From contig JAHHHZ010000020.1 in assembly GCA_019359095.1 (NCBI GenBank), forward strand, positions 1 through 64,000: a DNA stretch of 64,000 bases, given 5' to 3'. The notes beneath the pieces are model-generated. The model had not been told where the DNA came from. It did not search any database and saw only the letters and a list, made by a program, of their open reading frames with translations. This document shows, piece after piece, positions 1 through 9,015 of this stretch; the first letter of the stretch is position 1, and each line of letters starts with the position of its first letter. This stretch comes from Pleurocapsa minor HA4230-MV1. Its GTDB lineage: Bacteria > Cyanobacteriota > Cyanobacteriia > Cyanobacteriales > Xenococcaceae. Position numbers and translations under genes: made by a program.

Positions 1-51
1 TGGTTGAGCATCTCTCTTTAAATGTTTGAGAATTTGTAATTCTACATCCAT
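1..51 (-). CDS. Partial gene entering from the left edge, possible transposase N-terminus
   Basis: An ATG at 51 on the minus strand opens a frame that runs off the window with no stop. It encodes 17 residues starting MDVELQILKHLKRDAQP. This resembles, from memory, the start of some cyanobacterial IS701-type transposases, but 17 residues are too few to settle it. It could equally be another short-leader cytoplasmic protein. The upstream 134 bases to the histidine kinase would be a divergent promoter region. The assignment is inference; only the open frame is seen. Confidence 0.35.
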   Translation of the reverse strand, partial: MDVELQILKHLKRDAQP

Positions 52-185
52 TGCTCTATCTGGCTTTTAGCTACTTATAGTTTTGATTCTTTTATTTTAA
101 TTCTCGGAGAGTGACATAAGAGGGATATGGTGATCAAAAGTAATTATTAAGGTCTAAATAGAGATCGCCTGTTATTAAAATCGCG

Positions 186-1289
186 ATGAAAAATAAGTAT
201 TCAAAATTTATCAATCGCTTTCATCCCCTAGCTTGGCTAATTATTCTTACTTTCGCGCTCGTAATTTTTTTGGAGTATAGTACACCACCAGAGTATGTTT
301 TTGGTTATTTGTATACGGGTACTATTTTGCTGGCTAATTATGGTTTAGGAAAAAAAAATATTTGGCAGATTACTTTAGCTGCGATCGCTTTAACAATCTT
401 TAACTTATTTTTTCCTAACTTTGAACCCCACAGTCCTGCTACTATTGCTAATAGATTAATCACAGTAATAGCTTTAGCGGTAACAGGTTGGTTAAGTATT
501 CGCAATCGTGATTATGAAGAAGCTGTTAATCGTTCCCAAGCTCAACTACGCACTCAAAAACAATTAGCTATTTTACGAGAAGATTTTGTTTCTACTTTAA
601 CTCACGATCTTAAAACTCCCTTATTGGGAGCGATTGAAACTATTAAAGCCTTTGAAAATGGTCAATTTGGCGCAATTACCCCCACCCAAGCCAAAGTTTT
701 AACCATGATGAGCAATTCCCACCGCTCCAGCTTAGAATTAGTGCAGACTTTACTGGATGTTTATCGTAACGATACAGAAGGAATTCAACTCAAAAACGAA
801 GCTGTAGACTTAAGTGCGATCGCATCACTAGTAATTAGTAATCTGATCGATCTAGCTACAGCTCGTCAAGTTTACCTTGTTTTGACTTACGGCGAGTCCA
901 ATTTTCGTTCTCGTTTTATGGTTAATGGTGATGCTTTGCAACTCCAACGAGTTTTTAATAATTTAATCATTAATGGCATTAATCATTCACCTCGTAATGG
1001 CAAAGTAGAAGTGCAATTAGTTAGCGATGGTAAGTTTCATATGATCAAGGTTATTGATGGAGGTAGAGGAATTACCACAACAGAATTGCCTTATCTATTT
1101 GAACGTTTTTATCAAGGAGGAAGCGATACACAACCAGCTAGTTTTTCTGCTCGTGCTTCGACTGGTTCTGGTTTAGGATTATATTTAGCTAGACAAATTA
1201 TTAATGCCCATAAAGGTACAATTTGGGCAGAAAACCATTTACCTCAAGGTGCTATGTTTTGTTTTCGTTTACCAGCTATTTCCGAATAA
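186..1289 (+). CDS. Membrane sensor histidine kinase
   Basis: A 367-residue two-component sensor kinase. Residues 15-104 hold about four hydrophobic segments and no recognisable extracellular sensor, so it probably senses within or near the membrane. A short linker leads to the HisKA dimerisation helix, with the phospho-acceptor His140 in the motif STLTHDLKTP. The ATPase domain follows, with an N-box (around NNLIINGINHS), a G1 box DGGRGI and a G2 box GSGLGLYLARQ. All catalytic boxes are intact. The likely partner is the NarL-type regulator at 1945-2598, on the same strand one gene downstream; the gene between them is an acetyltransferase. The signal sensed is unknown. Confidence 0.9.
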   Translation: MKNKYSKFINRFHPLAWLIILTFALVIFLEYSTPPEYVFGYLYTGTILLANYGLGKKNIWQITLAAIALTIFNLFFPNFEPHSPATIANRLITVIALAVTGWLSIRNRDYEEAVNRSQAQLRTQKQLAILREDFVSTLTHDLKTPLLGAIETIKAFENGQFGAITPTQAKVLTMMSNSHRSSLELVQTLLDVYRNDTEGIQLKNEAVDLSAIASLVISNLIDLATARQVYLVLTYGESNFRSRFMVNGDALQLQRVFNNLIINGINHSPRNGKVEVQLVSDGKFHMIKVIDGGRGITTTELPYLFERFYQGGSDTQPASFSARASTGSGLGLYLARQIINAHKGTIWAENHLPQGAMFCFRLPAISE

Positions 1290-1318
1290 TAAATTTCTGA
1301 ACGTGGAGTGGTTAATTA

Positions 1319-1867
1319 TTGGAAATTGTAACCAAAAGATTTCTTTTACGAGACTTTATTCAAGAAGATGAACCTTTATTTTTCGCATATCGTGCCGATC
1401 CACGATCCGCTGAATTCTGTGCGCCAGAGAAATTAACGCCTAGCTATACACGGGAACTTCTAATCTTGTTTCACCAATGGGCAATTGAACAGCCTCGTCG
1501 CAACTATCAACTGGCGATCGCTAGCCGTCAAACTTCAGAGTTAATTGGCTGTTGTGGTTTGCGCCTTAAAGATTATAATTCGACCATAGCAGAATTTGGG
1601 ATTGAATTAGCTCCTCAGTTTTGGAGTCGTTACGCATATGCGATTGAAGTTGGGCAAGCTGTGATTGAGTTTGGATTTAGAAATCTGGGTTTACAAGAGA
1701 TTCGAGGTGTTACCATCAGTGCTAATATGCGTGTGGCACGTTTAGCGCAGCGTTATGGATTTATCCCAATTGGTAAGCATTCTAGTCCAGATTGGATGCT
1801 GGCGAGAGGATGGAGTCAAACTGAATGGCAACTTAAAAAAGAATGGTGGGAAAAAATATTTTATTAA
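1319..1867 (+). CDS. GNAT acetyltransferase, RimJ/RimL type, TTG start
   Basis: A 182-residue GNAT-fold N-acetyltransferase of the RimJ/RimL class, which moves an acetyl group from acetyl-CoA to protein N-termini or small amines. The N-terminus (ETKRFLLRDF-like, here IVTKRFLLRDF) and the late segment with LGLQEIRG and SANMRVARLAQRYGF match the usual first strand and acetyl-CoA-binding helix. No in-frame ATG fits. TTG at 1319 is preceded by GGAG at 1305-1308, about 10 bases upstream, which supports this start. It lies 29 bases after the histidine kinase and 77 before the response regulator, so all three may be co-transcribed. The substrate cannot be read from sequence. Confidence 0.8.
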   Translation: MEIVTKRFLLRDFIQEDEPLFFAYRADPRSAEFCAPEKLTPSYTRELLILFHQWAIEQPRRNYQLAIASRQTSELIGCCGLRLKDYNSTIAEFGIELAPQFWSRYAYAIEVGQAVIEFGFRNLGLQEIRGVTISANMRVARLAQRYGFIPIGKHSSPDWMLARGWSQTEWQLKKEWWEKIFY

Positions 1868-1944
1868 AATTCTCTAAGGACTATTTGTAAGTGAAATAAT
1901 TAGCTATGTTTTTTAACTTTTAATTTTTAATTTTTGACTTTTCC

Positions 1945-2598
1945 ATGAATAATCTCCGCGTTTTGCTAGTAGAAGATGACGAACTATTTCGCCTCGGACT
2001 TGTAGTTAGATTACAACAGGAAAAAGGAATAGAAATTTTAGCAGAAGCGAACGATGGAGAAATGGCGGTTGAATTAACCAATCAATATTTACCTGATGTA
2101 GTTTTACTCGATGTTGGCTTACCAGGAATAGGCGGTGTAGAAGCTTGTCGTCAAATTAAACAATTACATCCTCAGATTCCCGTTTTAGTTTTAACTTCCC
2201 ATTTCAAAAAACAACTAATTGAACAATTAATTGCAGCAGGTGCTTCAGGCTACTGTCTCAAAGGAATCGAAGCCGAAACCTTGATTTTAGCCTTACGTTC
2301 GGTTGCTACGGGTGCTTCTTGGTGGGATGCAGCCACAACCGCAGAAATTCGCTCTGCGTTTAAACCTACGCCAGTTCAAGAGGCTAAAGAAAACAATCCT
2401 TTGACTAGTAGAGAAACAGAAATTTTAGCTTTAATTGCAGCAGGAAAAAGCAATAATCAAATTGCTCAACAACTACATATTACTATCGGTACAGTTAGAG
2501 TTCACGTCCATGCGATCTTGCAAAAATTAGAAGTACGCGATCGCACTTCTGCTGCTATTATGGCAATTCAACAAAACTTAGTAACTCAAGCAGAATAA
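1945..2598 (+). CDS. NarL/FixJ-family response regulator
   Basis: A 217-residue DNA-binding response regulator. The receiver domain (about 1-120) has the acidic pair Asp11-Asp12, the phospho-acceptor Asp56 in VLLDVGLPG, and the conserved Lys in YCLKG. The C-terminal LuxR-type helix-turn-helix (about 152-210) carries TSRETEILALIAAGKSNNQI and the recognition helix after TIGTVRVHV. Full length for the family. It is most simply the output partner of the kinase at 186-1289. Its target promoters are not visible here. Confidence 0.9.
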   Translation: MNNLRVLLVEDDELFRLGLVVRLQQEKGIEILAEANDGEMAVELTNQYLPDVVLLDVGLPGIGGVEACRQIKQLHPQIPVLVLTSHFKKQLIEQLIAAGASGYCLKGIEAETLILALRSVATGASWWDAATTAEIRSAFKPTPVQEAKENNPLTSRETEILALIAAGKSNNQIAQQLHITIGTVRVHVHAILQKLEVRDRTSAAIMAIQQNLVTQAE

Positions 2599-2623
2599 TT
2601 CTTCAATTTGTAGAACTGATGCC

Positions 2624-4672
2624 CTAGTGTTTGATGCTGTTATGCTGCTTTCTCAAAATAGTTTCTAAAATTAAATAATTGCGATCGCTTACTGTAGCCT
2701 GCCAATGGGGTTCAATGATAATGGTGCCGATCTGTTCGACAATAATTGCTGCACCTTTGATACAGTCTTCTGGTTGTAAATCTTCACGGCGATAGATCTT
2801 GGCATCATGCCAACTATCAGCAGCAAACAGGGGAACTGATTCGATGGCTGTCGGTGATTCAGTCAATGGGCGAGTACGGGTGATAATTGCTTCTTCAGGT
2901 GTATCCATTGCTTGAACTAATTCTACAGAAGCCGATTCAATTACTAATTCCTTACCTGGTTGAATAAAACCGTAGCGAGTTTGATGTTCGGTGGCAAAAT
3001 CTTGCTCCATGACTGCAAGATGGCTATTAAAGTTAATTGTTAAAGTTGAATCAGTTCCTAGATATTTCAGGTTTACTTTTTTAATTACTGTCGTATCGGG
3101 AGTTATATCTGTATCGATCGAGGAGGCAAACAAAGACTCTAGCTGTGGCATAATTTCAGGCTTGAGGATCATTTCTACCGACTCTACTTTAGTAGTACTG
3201 ATATCTGCCAAACCAATACCATAGGCAGAAAGTACCCCTGCATAGGGATGAATCAAGATTTTACTCATGCCCAAGTTATCTGCAACTAAACAGGCTACCT
3301 GCGCCCCCGCACCTCCAAAGCAGCAAAGGACATAGCGGGTGACATCATAACCCCGTTGTAGACTAATCTTTTTAATCGCATTTGCCATGTTAGCTACAGC
3401 GATCGCCATAAAGCCAGAAGCAACCTGTTCGGGTGTAAGATTATTACCCGTAGCAGTATTAATTGTTGCTGTGAGTTCGGTAAATTTTTGCAGCACGATT
3501 TCTCGATCTAAAGGCTGATTGGCATCTTGACCAAAGACAGCAGGAAAGTATTGAGGCTGAATCTTACCCAACATGACATTAGCATCGGTGATAGTTAACG
3601 CTCCGCCACGGCGATAGCAGGCAGGGCCAGGGTTTGAACCACCTGATTCGGGGCCAACACGGTAGCTTGCACCATCAAAAGCCAGAATTGAGCCACCTCC
3701 CGCTGCGATAGTATGAATAGCTAGTACAGGAACTCGCATTCGCGCCCCAGCAATCTCTGAATCTAATTTTCGTTCGTATTCTCCTGCATAGTGGGCTACA
3801 TCCGTACTTGTTCCCCCCATGTCGAAGGTGACAATACGCTTAAAACCTGCTCGCTGACTAGTTTGGACTGCTCCGACAATACCCCCTGCTGGGCCACTGA
3901 GAATGCTATCTTTACCTTGAAAATCGTTAGCAGAGACTAAACCACCATCGGATTTCATAAACATCAATTGAGTATCGGGTAGCCGATCGGTAATGCGGTC
4001 AATATAACGACGTAAAATCGGTGTTAGATAAGCATCAACGACAGTGGTATCTCCTCGACTTACCAGTTTCATTAACGGGCTAACTTGATGAGAGATGGAG
4101 ATCTGAGTAAAGCCAATTTCTTCAGCAATCTCGGCTACTTGAAGTTCATGGTTTGGATAGCGATAACCATGCATCAAAACGATCGCACAGCAGTCAATTC
4201 CTGTTTCATATACAGCCTGTAGATCTTGTCTAACCTGTTGAGTATCTACAGGCTTTAATTCATTACCCTGAGCATCATATCGAGCATCAATTTCCAGCAC
4301 GGATTCATACAGCATACTGGGGAGAATGATTTCACGGGCAAAGATATCGGGGCGATTTTGATAGCCAATACGTAGGGCATCTTTAAAACCCTTAGTAATT
4401 AATAATACTAGGCGATCGCCTTTTCGTTCCAGTAAGGCATTAGTCGCTACTGTCGTCCCCATTTTGACTACTTCGATTTGCTCTGTGGGAATCGGTTCAT
4501 CAGAGGCAATGCCCATCATCGTTCTAATTCCTTGAATCGGCGCATCCTGATATTGTTCTGGGTTCTCCGAGAGCAGTTTATGGACAATAATCTGACCTTG
4601 TGGAGTTTTTGCCACGATATCGGTAAATGTCCCCCCGCGATCTATATAAAATTGCCATTGCCCAAGAGTCAT
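2624..4672 (-). CDS. Hydantoinase/oxoprolinase subunit A (HyuA family)
   Basis: A 682-residue member of the ATP-dependent hydantoinase/5-oxoprolinase A family, which opens cyclic amides such as 5-oxoproline or hydantoins. The N-terminal signature YIDRGGTFTDIVAKT and the internal actin-like ATPase motif FDMGGTSTDVAHY are present, as is the Gly-rich CCFGGAGAQVACLVAD segment. Length matches stand-alone HyuA, not the fused protein of about 1200-1290 residues. No HyuB gene is adjacent: the downstream neighbour is the convergent response regulator and upstream is intergenic DNA with tandem repeats. Family is certain; substrate is not. Confidence 0.9.
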   Translation of the reverse strand: MTLGQWQFYIDRGGTFTDIVAKTPQGQIIVHKLLSENPEQYQDAPIQGIRTMMGIASDEPIPTEQIEVVKMGTTVATNALLERKGDRLVLLITKGFKDALRIGYQNRPDIFAREIILPSMLYESVLEIDARYDAQGNELKPVDTQQVRQDLQAVYETGIDCCAIVLMHGYRYPNHELQVAEIAEEIGFTQISISHQVSPLMKLVSRGDTTVVDAYLTPILRRYIDRITDRLPDTQLMFMKSDGGLVSANDFQGKDSILSGPAGGIVGAVQTSQRAGFKRIVTFDMGGTSTDVAHYAGEYERKLDSEIAGARMRVPVLAIHTIAAGGGSILAFDGASYRVGPESGGSNPGPACYRRGGALTITDANVMLGKIQPQYFPAVFGQDANQPLDREIVLQKFTELTATINTATGNNLTPEQVASGFMAIAVANMANAIKKISLQRGYDVTRYVLCCFGGAGAQVACLVADNLGMSKILIHPYAGVLSAYGIGLADISTTKVESVEMILKPEIMPQLESLFASSIDTDITPDTTVIKKVNLKYLGTDSTLTINFNSHLAVMEQDFATEHQTRYGFIQPGKELVIESASVELVQAMDTPEEAIITRTRPLTESPTAIESVPLFAADSWHDAKIYRREDLQPEDCIKGAAIIVEQIGTIIIEPHWQATVSDRNYLILETILRKQHNSIKH

Positions 4673-4711
4673 GATGTATGAAATGTTTTAATGTTGGCTA
4701 CAGATAGGGAA

Positions 4712-4775
4712 GTTGGGGAGTTGGGGAGTTGGGGAGTTGGGGAAATAGGGAAATAGGGAAATAGGGAAATAGGGG
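4712..4775. repeat. Two adjacent octamer tandem repeats
   Basis: Four copies of GTTGGGGA (4712-4743) are followed directly by four of AATAGGGA (4744-4775). They lie in the divergent region between hydantoinase A and the pentapeptide protein. Short tandem repeats of this kind (STRRs) are a known feature of cyanobacterial intergenic DNA. Confidence 0.9.
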
Positions 4776-4807
4776 AGATTAATTTGTATTACTATTTTTG
4801 TATTTTC

Positions 4808-4832
4808 TCTACTTTACTCAGCATAAAGTAGA
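4808..4832. promoter_or_regulatory. Inverted repeat, candidate operator
   Basis: A perfect 9-bp inverted repeat, TCTACTTTA and TAAAGTAGA, separated by CTCAGCA. It lies about 105 bases before the start of the pentapeptide/TPR gene and 135 from the divergent hydantoinase A start. No T-tract follows, so it looks more like a dimeric regulator site than a terminator. The regulator is unknown. Confidence 0.4.
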
Positions 4833-4936
4833 ACTTTAAACTTGAAAAACTTATATTTATTCTCCAACAAAGCCGATTCAATTGGCAGAGGCTAAAATAG
4901 CGAAATCTTTACTCTATTTTAAATATTTTAAAATCT

Positions 4937-5713
4937 ATGAAACCGCAACTATTTGCTGTAATTGTTCTGTTAACTACTATTGCTATGCCTGCTCAGGCGG
5001 AAAATTTGAGTGATTTAAACCAACTTTTAGGTAGTAAAAAATGTTCTCAATGCGATTTGAGTAATGCTGGATTAGTACAGGCAGATTTAATGGGTTCAGA
5101 TTTAGCTGGAGCTAATTTGGCAGAAGCTAACTTGAGCCAGGCTAATCTTAAGGGTGCAAATCTTCAAGGAGTGGATCTTTCAGGAGCATCATTGTATGGT
5201 GCTAATCTAACGGGTGCTAATTTAGCGGGTGCTAATTTAACAGGTACAGATTTAAGAAATGCCTATGTAGATCGTGCTAACTTAGCGGGGGTAGATCTTG
5301 ATTCAGCTCATGTAGATGGGATCAAAGGTTTGGCTGCCACGGCTGCTTCTGCCGAGCAGTTCCATCGTTGGGGTGTTCGAGAAGCTGAAAGTGGCAACTA
5401 TCAAGGTGCGATCGCTAATTATCAAAAAGCGATTAAACTAGATCCTGAATTAGCTCCAGCTTACTTAGGTTTAGCAATCATTCAATATAATTTTGATTAT
5501 CGAGCAGCAGCCCAGAAAAACACTCAAACAGCGATCGCTCTGTTTAAAAAACAAAAACATGAATTAGGTTTGCAAACCGCGAGTAATTTCCAGCAAAATA
5601 TGAATCTAGTTCAAGAAGCTGAGAATAATGTAGCTAAAAAGGAAGGAGGACATGGACAAATAGGCAAGTTCATGGGTAGTGTTGGTTCTTTGCTGTTGCA
5701 GTTTTTACTATAA
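4937..5713 (+). CDS. Exported pentapeptide-repeat protein with TPR motif
   Basis: A 258-residue protein with an N-terminal signal peptide ending near AMPAQA (residues 16-21). Residues about 42-128 are a run of A(D/N)LxG-type pentapeptides, expected to form a right-handed quadrilateral beta-helix. Residues about 140-205 carry a TPR-like pair including [20 protein letters not shown]. The C-terminus ends in a hydrophobic stretch ([10 protein letters not shown]). The likely location is the periplasm or thylakoid lumen, with a scaffolding or protein-interaction role. Similar pentapeptide-TPR fusions are common in cyanobacteria and mostly of unknown function. The gene appears to stand alone. Confidence 0.85.
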   Translation: MKPQLFAVIVLLTTIAMPAQAENLSDLNQLLGSKKCSQCDLSNAGLVQADLMGSDLAGANLAEANLSQANLKGANLQGVDLSGASLYGANLTGANLAGANLTGTDLRNAYVDRANLAGVDLDSAHVDGIKGLAATAASAEQFHRWGVREAESGNYQGAIANYQKAIKLDPELAPAYLGLAIIQYNFDYRAAAQKNTQTAIALFKKQKHELGLQTASNFQQNMNLVQEAENNVAKKEGGHGQIGKFMGSVGSLLLQFLL

Positions 5714-5741
5714 ATTTAATTAAATAGACTGCGCTGTTGAT

Positions 5742-5823
5742 TAGCTAGCTTTTAGCTCTTAGCTCTTAGCTTTTAGCTTTTAGCTCTTAGCTCTTAGCTT
5801 TTAGCTTTTAGCTTTTAGCTCTT
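5742..5823. repeat. Heptamer STRR, TTTTAGC/TCTTAGC
   Basis: About eleven tandem heptamers alternating TTTTAGC and TCTTAGC fill the convergent gap between the pentapeptide protein and the di-heme enzyme. The same unit reappears in inverted sense near 20440-20474 and 61322-61352. Confidence 0.9.
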
Positions 5824-5875
5824 GAAAGTTCAACTCATATATTCTACTGAACTAAAAAGCGCAGTAAGATTTAGA

Positions 5876-7054
5876 TCATTTTACGGTAGGTAGATTAGGA
5901 TCGCTGTAAGCAGGATTGGTAATAAAATCTTCATCGGTGAGACTTTGTAAAAAGGCAATTAAATCAGCAGTTTCGGCTGGGGTAATGGTAAACCCTTTAA
6001 TAAAACCACTTTTATAGGGACTTGTGCTACCAACTCCAGCCCATTCTCCTTGAGTAATTGTCCTACCACCTGCTTGATAATGAGCGATCGCCTCTGATAA
6101 AGTCGCCACGCTACCATCATGCATATAGGGTGCTGTCAGGGCAATATTCCTTAAGCTAGGGGCTTTAAACCGTCCCATATCTTTGGGTTCTTGAGTAATT
6201 TCTTTGATACCGATGTTCTGCGGTGGATAACTACCATTACCGTCAATATTGTATAAACCCGTGTTGTGAAATGCTATTTGGGTAAATGCCATATTTTCGT
6301 GTTTGGCTGAATCACTGAAATTAATCCCACTATGACAGTGAAAACATTCTGTCCGTTCGCTATTAAAGAGCCTTTCTCCCCGTTTGGCAGCAGCAGAGAT
6401 GGCGTTTGTTTCCCCTTGATAACGATAGCGATCGTAAGGAGAACGAAAGGATACGAGACTTCTCTGAAAACTAGCGATCGCTTTAGTCAAGTTATCTACA
6501 TTGACTGGTTGCTCATCAGTAAAAGCCTGGTTAAACATTTGGCGATAGTTGGGATCATTTTGCAGCCACTGAATCATCTGCTGTTCTTGACCCACCATGC
6601 CCATTTCAATTGGATGTTCTCCAAAGATGGGAATTAATGCCTGATTTTCTAAGCTAGTGATTAAGGGATTTGCCCAAGTCAACACAGAGTTATAGGCGAC
6701 ATTGCCTAATCCCATAGAGTTGCGAGTATGAGATTCGTTAGTCGAACCTAGGGCTACCTGCTTACCATCAGTAAAAGCTAGAGACTGCTTATGACATGAT
6801 GCACAGGAATACTTTCCCGTAATTGATAAACGAGGTTCGTAAAATAGATGTCTACCTAATTCGACTTTTTCAGCAGTCATCGGATTATTTTCGGGGACTA
6901 CTGGTTTTGGTGTCCATTCTGGTAAATTCCAGTTATATTCGCTTGAAGCTGAAGCAGTTAAATGTCCATCCGTCGCCATCGCCTTGCTTAAACCTATTGA
7001 CAAACAGATAGACAAGACAAAAGCTAGTAACAAGTGGAGAATGCGATCGCCCAT
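5876..7054 (-). CDS. MauG-like di-heme peroxidase, MbnH-type
   Basis: A di-heme cytochrome c peroxidase/MauG-family enzyme, 392 residues from the ATG at 7054. The start gives a good signal peptide (ILHLLLAFVLSICLSIGL), so it is periplasmic. Heme-binding motifs are CASCH (Cys84, Cys87, His88) and CFHCH (Cys237, Cys240, His241). The MHDGSVATL segment near the C-terminus is typical of the family. In frame upstream, ATGs at 7084 and 7168 are possible, but the longest form would translate the STRR at 7101-7156 into YFLFP repeats and is unlikely. The next upstream gene is an MbnP-type protein. Paired MbnH enzymes oxidise a Trp of MbnP to kynurenine, and this pairing makes that the best guess here. 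Confidence 0.85.
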   Translation of the reverse strand: MGDRILHLLLAFVLSICLSIGLSKAMATDGHLTASASSEYNWNLPEWTPKPVVPENNPMTAEKVELGRHLFYEPRLSITGKYSCASCHKQSLAFTDGKQVALGSTNESHTRNSMGLGNVAYNSVLTWANPLITSLENQALIPIFGEHPIEMGMVGQEQQMIQWLQNDPNYRQMFNQAFTDEQPVNVDNLTKAIASFQRSLVSFRSPYDRYRYQGETNAISAAAKRGERLFNSERTECFHCHSGINFSDSAKHENMAFTQIAFHNTGLYNIDGNGSYPPQNIGIKEITQEPKDMGRFKAPSLRNIALTAPYMHDGSVATLSEAIAHYQAGGRTITQGEWAGVGSTSPYKSGFIKGFTITPAETADLIAFLQSLTDEDFITNPAYSDPNLPTVK

Positions 7055-7059
7055 ATATA

Positions 7060-7180
7060 GCCGTACAAAGTTAGATGAGAACATTGATCGTAATCGGCTC
7101 GGAAATAGGAAATAGGAAGTAGGAAATAGGAAATAGGAAATAGGAAATAGGAAGTAGTATTTCAACAATGTCCTAACGTT
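7060..7180. repeat. Dispersed repeat with heptamer STRR core
   Basis: The core 7101-7156 is a GGAAATA/GGAAGTA heptamer array. It is flanked by CGTACAAAG (7062-7070) on one side and GTAGTATTTCAA...GTCCTAAC (to 7177) on the other. The same order of blocks occurs at 44537-44680, and the GTCCTAAC block recurs inverted at 36079-36092. It lies exactly between the MbnP-like and MbnH-like genes and overlaps possible 5' codons of the latter. Confidence 0.75.
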
Positions 7181-7262
7181 TTTACGTATGGCTATAACAG
7201 TACTGAATAACTACGAACTAGTAAAATCTACAACACCTTACTTTAAATTTTCCACCAACCAT

Positions 7263-8312
7263 CTATTCTACAAAAAAGAAATATTGCGCTGACTCTCCTG
7301 TATTACTGGAAGATAAATTTAGATTTTGCATAATTGGCATACAATCGCTATCTTCAGGAGAAGACATACAGCCATTAGGAGTATTGGCTTGATTGCTCGT
7401 TAAGTTGCTTTGAGCTAATAATTCACCTAAGTCAGCAATCACCACATTATCTTCTGGATTGAAATCTTCTAAGACAACCTGAGTACGATTGGGGTTAGCA
7501 CAGGTAAACAAATTGCTTTGAGCTGAATCAGAACAGCCTGTACTACCCAGGTGAATTAAGTAGGCATTACTATTAATAGCTTCTGAGCTATGAGCAGAGC
7601 TATGTTCACCGTGGCTACTCTGATGGGTGGATTGAGTAGTACTATGAGCTTGACTGTGGGTACTCTGTCCATGTGGGAAAATACCTGCTTTACTACTATT
7701 TTGGTGGGTACTCTGTTCATTTACCTGAAGATTGCTTTGTCCACTTTGACTGTGACTAGTATTAGCCATGGCATTTTCTGTGGTTAAATCTACGCGCAAG
7801 AATTTATAGCCACCCTGCCAATTCCACCACATCGAAGTGAGATTCAAAGGAGACGGCGCGATCGCTGCATCGTCATGGTTTAAATTTTGTGGCACTCCCA
7901 AGGTAAACTGAAGACTTTGATAATCCCCTTGAGGTACTGTCCCTACGACAGTGGTGTTTATTTCTGCTGTACCATTATCACAAGCACTCTTTCCGTCTTC
8001 AAAATCTAACAAAGCCGTATTTTGATATTGCCATTTACCATCTTGTTGCAGTTTTAAAGGAACAGCATTCCCCTCTCGATCGATTAAAGCAACGTTAGAT
8101 ACATAAAAACGGAAATCTGTAGGGGTGATAGTTGATTTTTCTGTACCCACTCCTTGATAGCTTTTACCACAGACAAATTCCTCTTCTCCCACATAAGCAG
8201 CAAAGTTAATCGCGATCTCTTTGGTATCCGCTTGAGCGTGAGTAGCATTATAAGCACCAAAGGCGATCGCTGTGGCGAGTAAGCAAGTTTTTTGATTAAA
8301 TGCAAATAACAT
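7263..8312 (-). CDS. MbnP-type copper protein with His-rich insertion
   Basis: A 349-residue secreted protein of the MbnP / four-Cys 'metallo-mystery pair' family. A signal peptide covers about residues 1-28. Recognisable family parts are DFRFYVSNVALI, the Trp-rich MWWNWQGGYKFLR (Trp162, 163, 165), the four cysteines 48, 111, 260 and 271, and the terminal GCMSSPEDSDCMPI (Cys315, Cys324). Residues about 187-245 are an extra low-complexity segment rich in His, Ser, Gln and Thr, with nine His. In known pairs the partner di-heme enzyme converts one Trp to kynurenine to build a copper site. The partner is the next gene downstream. The His-rich segment is unusual and probably binds metal (inference). 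Confidence 0.8.
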   Translation of the reverse strand: MLFAFNQKTCLLATAIAFGAYNATHAQADTKEIAINFAAYVGEEEFVCGKSYQGVGTEKSTITPTDFRFYVSNVALIDREGNAVPLKLQQDGKWQYQNTALLDFEDGKSACDNGTAEINTTVVGTVPQGDYQSLQFTLGVPQNLNHDDAAIAPSPLNLTSMWWNWQGGYKFLRVDLTTENAMANTSHSQSGQSNLQVNEQSTHQNSSKAGIFPHGQSTHSQAHSTTQSTHQSSHGEHSSAHSSEAINSNAYLIHLGSTGCSDSAQSNLFTCANPNRTQVVLEDFNPEDNVVIADLGELLAQSNLTSNQANTPNGCMSSPEDSDCMPIMQNLNLSSSNTGESAQYFFFVE

Positions 8313-8466
8313 TAATGAACAGAATAAATATTTAGTAATTTAGTAGTTTTTTAAGCTAAGGCGCTTATAGACAGTCTTTAATTCTAGGTAAAAAACATTA
8401 CCATTGTCCAAAGACAGGCTGTAGAACTTAGTTTTTTAACAGCGATCGCCTATTGCTCAAACTCTG

Positions 8467-8952
8467 CTACCATTTAATCTGCCAATATCCTTTAGAGGAT
8501 TGTTCTAACTCTGATTCGGTGAGCCATTCCACTGCTTGATAAGTACCAAATAAGCGATCCCACCAATCTACCCCCAAGCCAAAGTTATGTTCCCATTGAT
8601 TGTATTTATGATGAACATAATGAACTGGCATCTTCATCCAAACGCATTTAGTCGGATTCTCATGTTGTAACTGATGAGCATAAGCTGAAAAAGCAGCGTA
8701 CACAACACTTCCAACCACACAGCTGATGCCAACGGGAAGAGAAATAAAGAAAGCCAACATACTTAAAGGAACTACCATTGCATAATCTCTAAACTCCTGT
8801 AGCACGCCGTTAGCCGTATTTTCTCGATGGTGTTCGTAGTGAGGCACAATATCTCGTCCAAAGTGCGGGAAGATATGCATCATGCGATGCAGCCAATATT
8901 CAACAAAACTGGCGAAAATAAACGCCAACACAAACGCAATAATCAAGATCAT
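8467..8952 (-). CDS. Fatty acid hydroxylase/sterol desaturase family membrane protein
   Basis: A 161-residue integral membrane di-iron oxygenase. The histidine clusters that bind the iron pair are all visible: HRMMH, HYEHH, HQLQH and HYVHH with a following WEHNFG. Hydrophobic segments lie at about residues 1-16 and 58-92. The size fits the short bacterial branch that includes beta-carotene hydroxylase-like and fatty acid hydroxylase proteins. It is upstream of the MbnP-like gene on the same strand, 154 bases away, but no functional link is evident. The lipid or carotenoid substrate is unknown. Confidence 0.8.
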   Translation of the reverse strand: MILIIAFVLAFIFASFVEYWLHRMMHIFPHFGRDIVPHYEHHRENTANGVLQEFRDYAMVVPLSMLAFFISLPVGISCVVGSVVYAAFSAYAHQLQHENPTKCVWMKMPVHYVHHKYNQWEHNFGLGVDWWDRLFGTYQAVEWLTESELEQSSKGYWQIKW

Positions 8953-9015
8953 AATACCAATTCTTTATAACAATGCACTAAATTAAATTTAACCCCTTTG
9001 CGTCTTTGCCCCAAC

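Noticed and set aside
7055-7168. N-terminal extension of the MbnH-like enzyme
   Set aside because: It would translate the heptamer STRR into YFLFP repeats. A start at 7054 (or 7084) gives a normal signal peptide directly.
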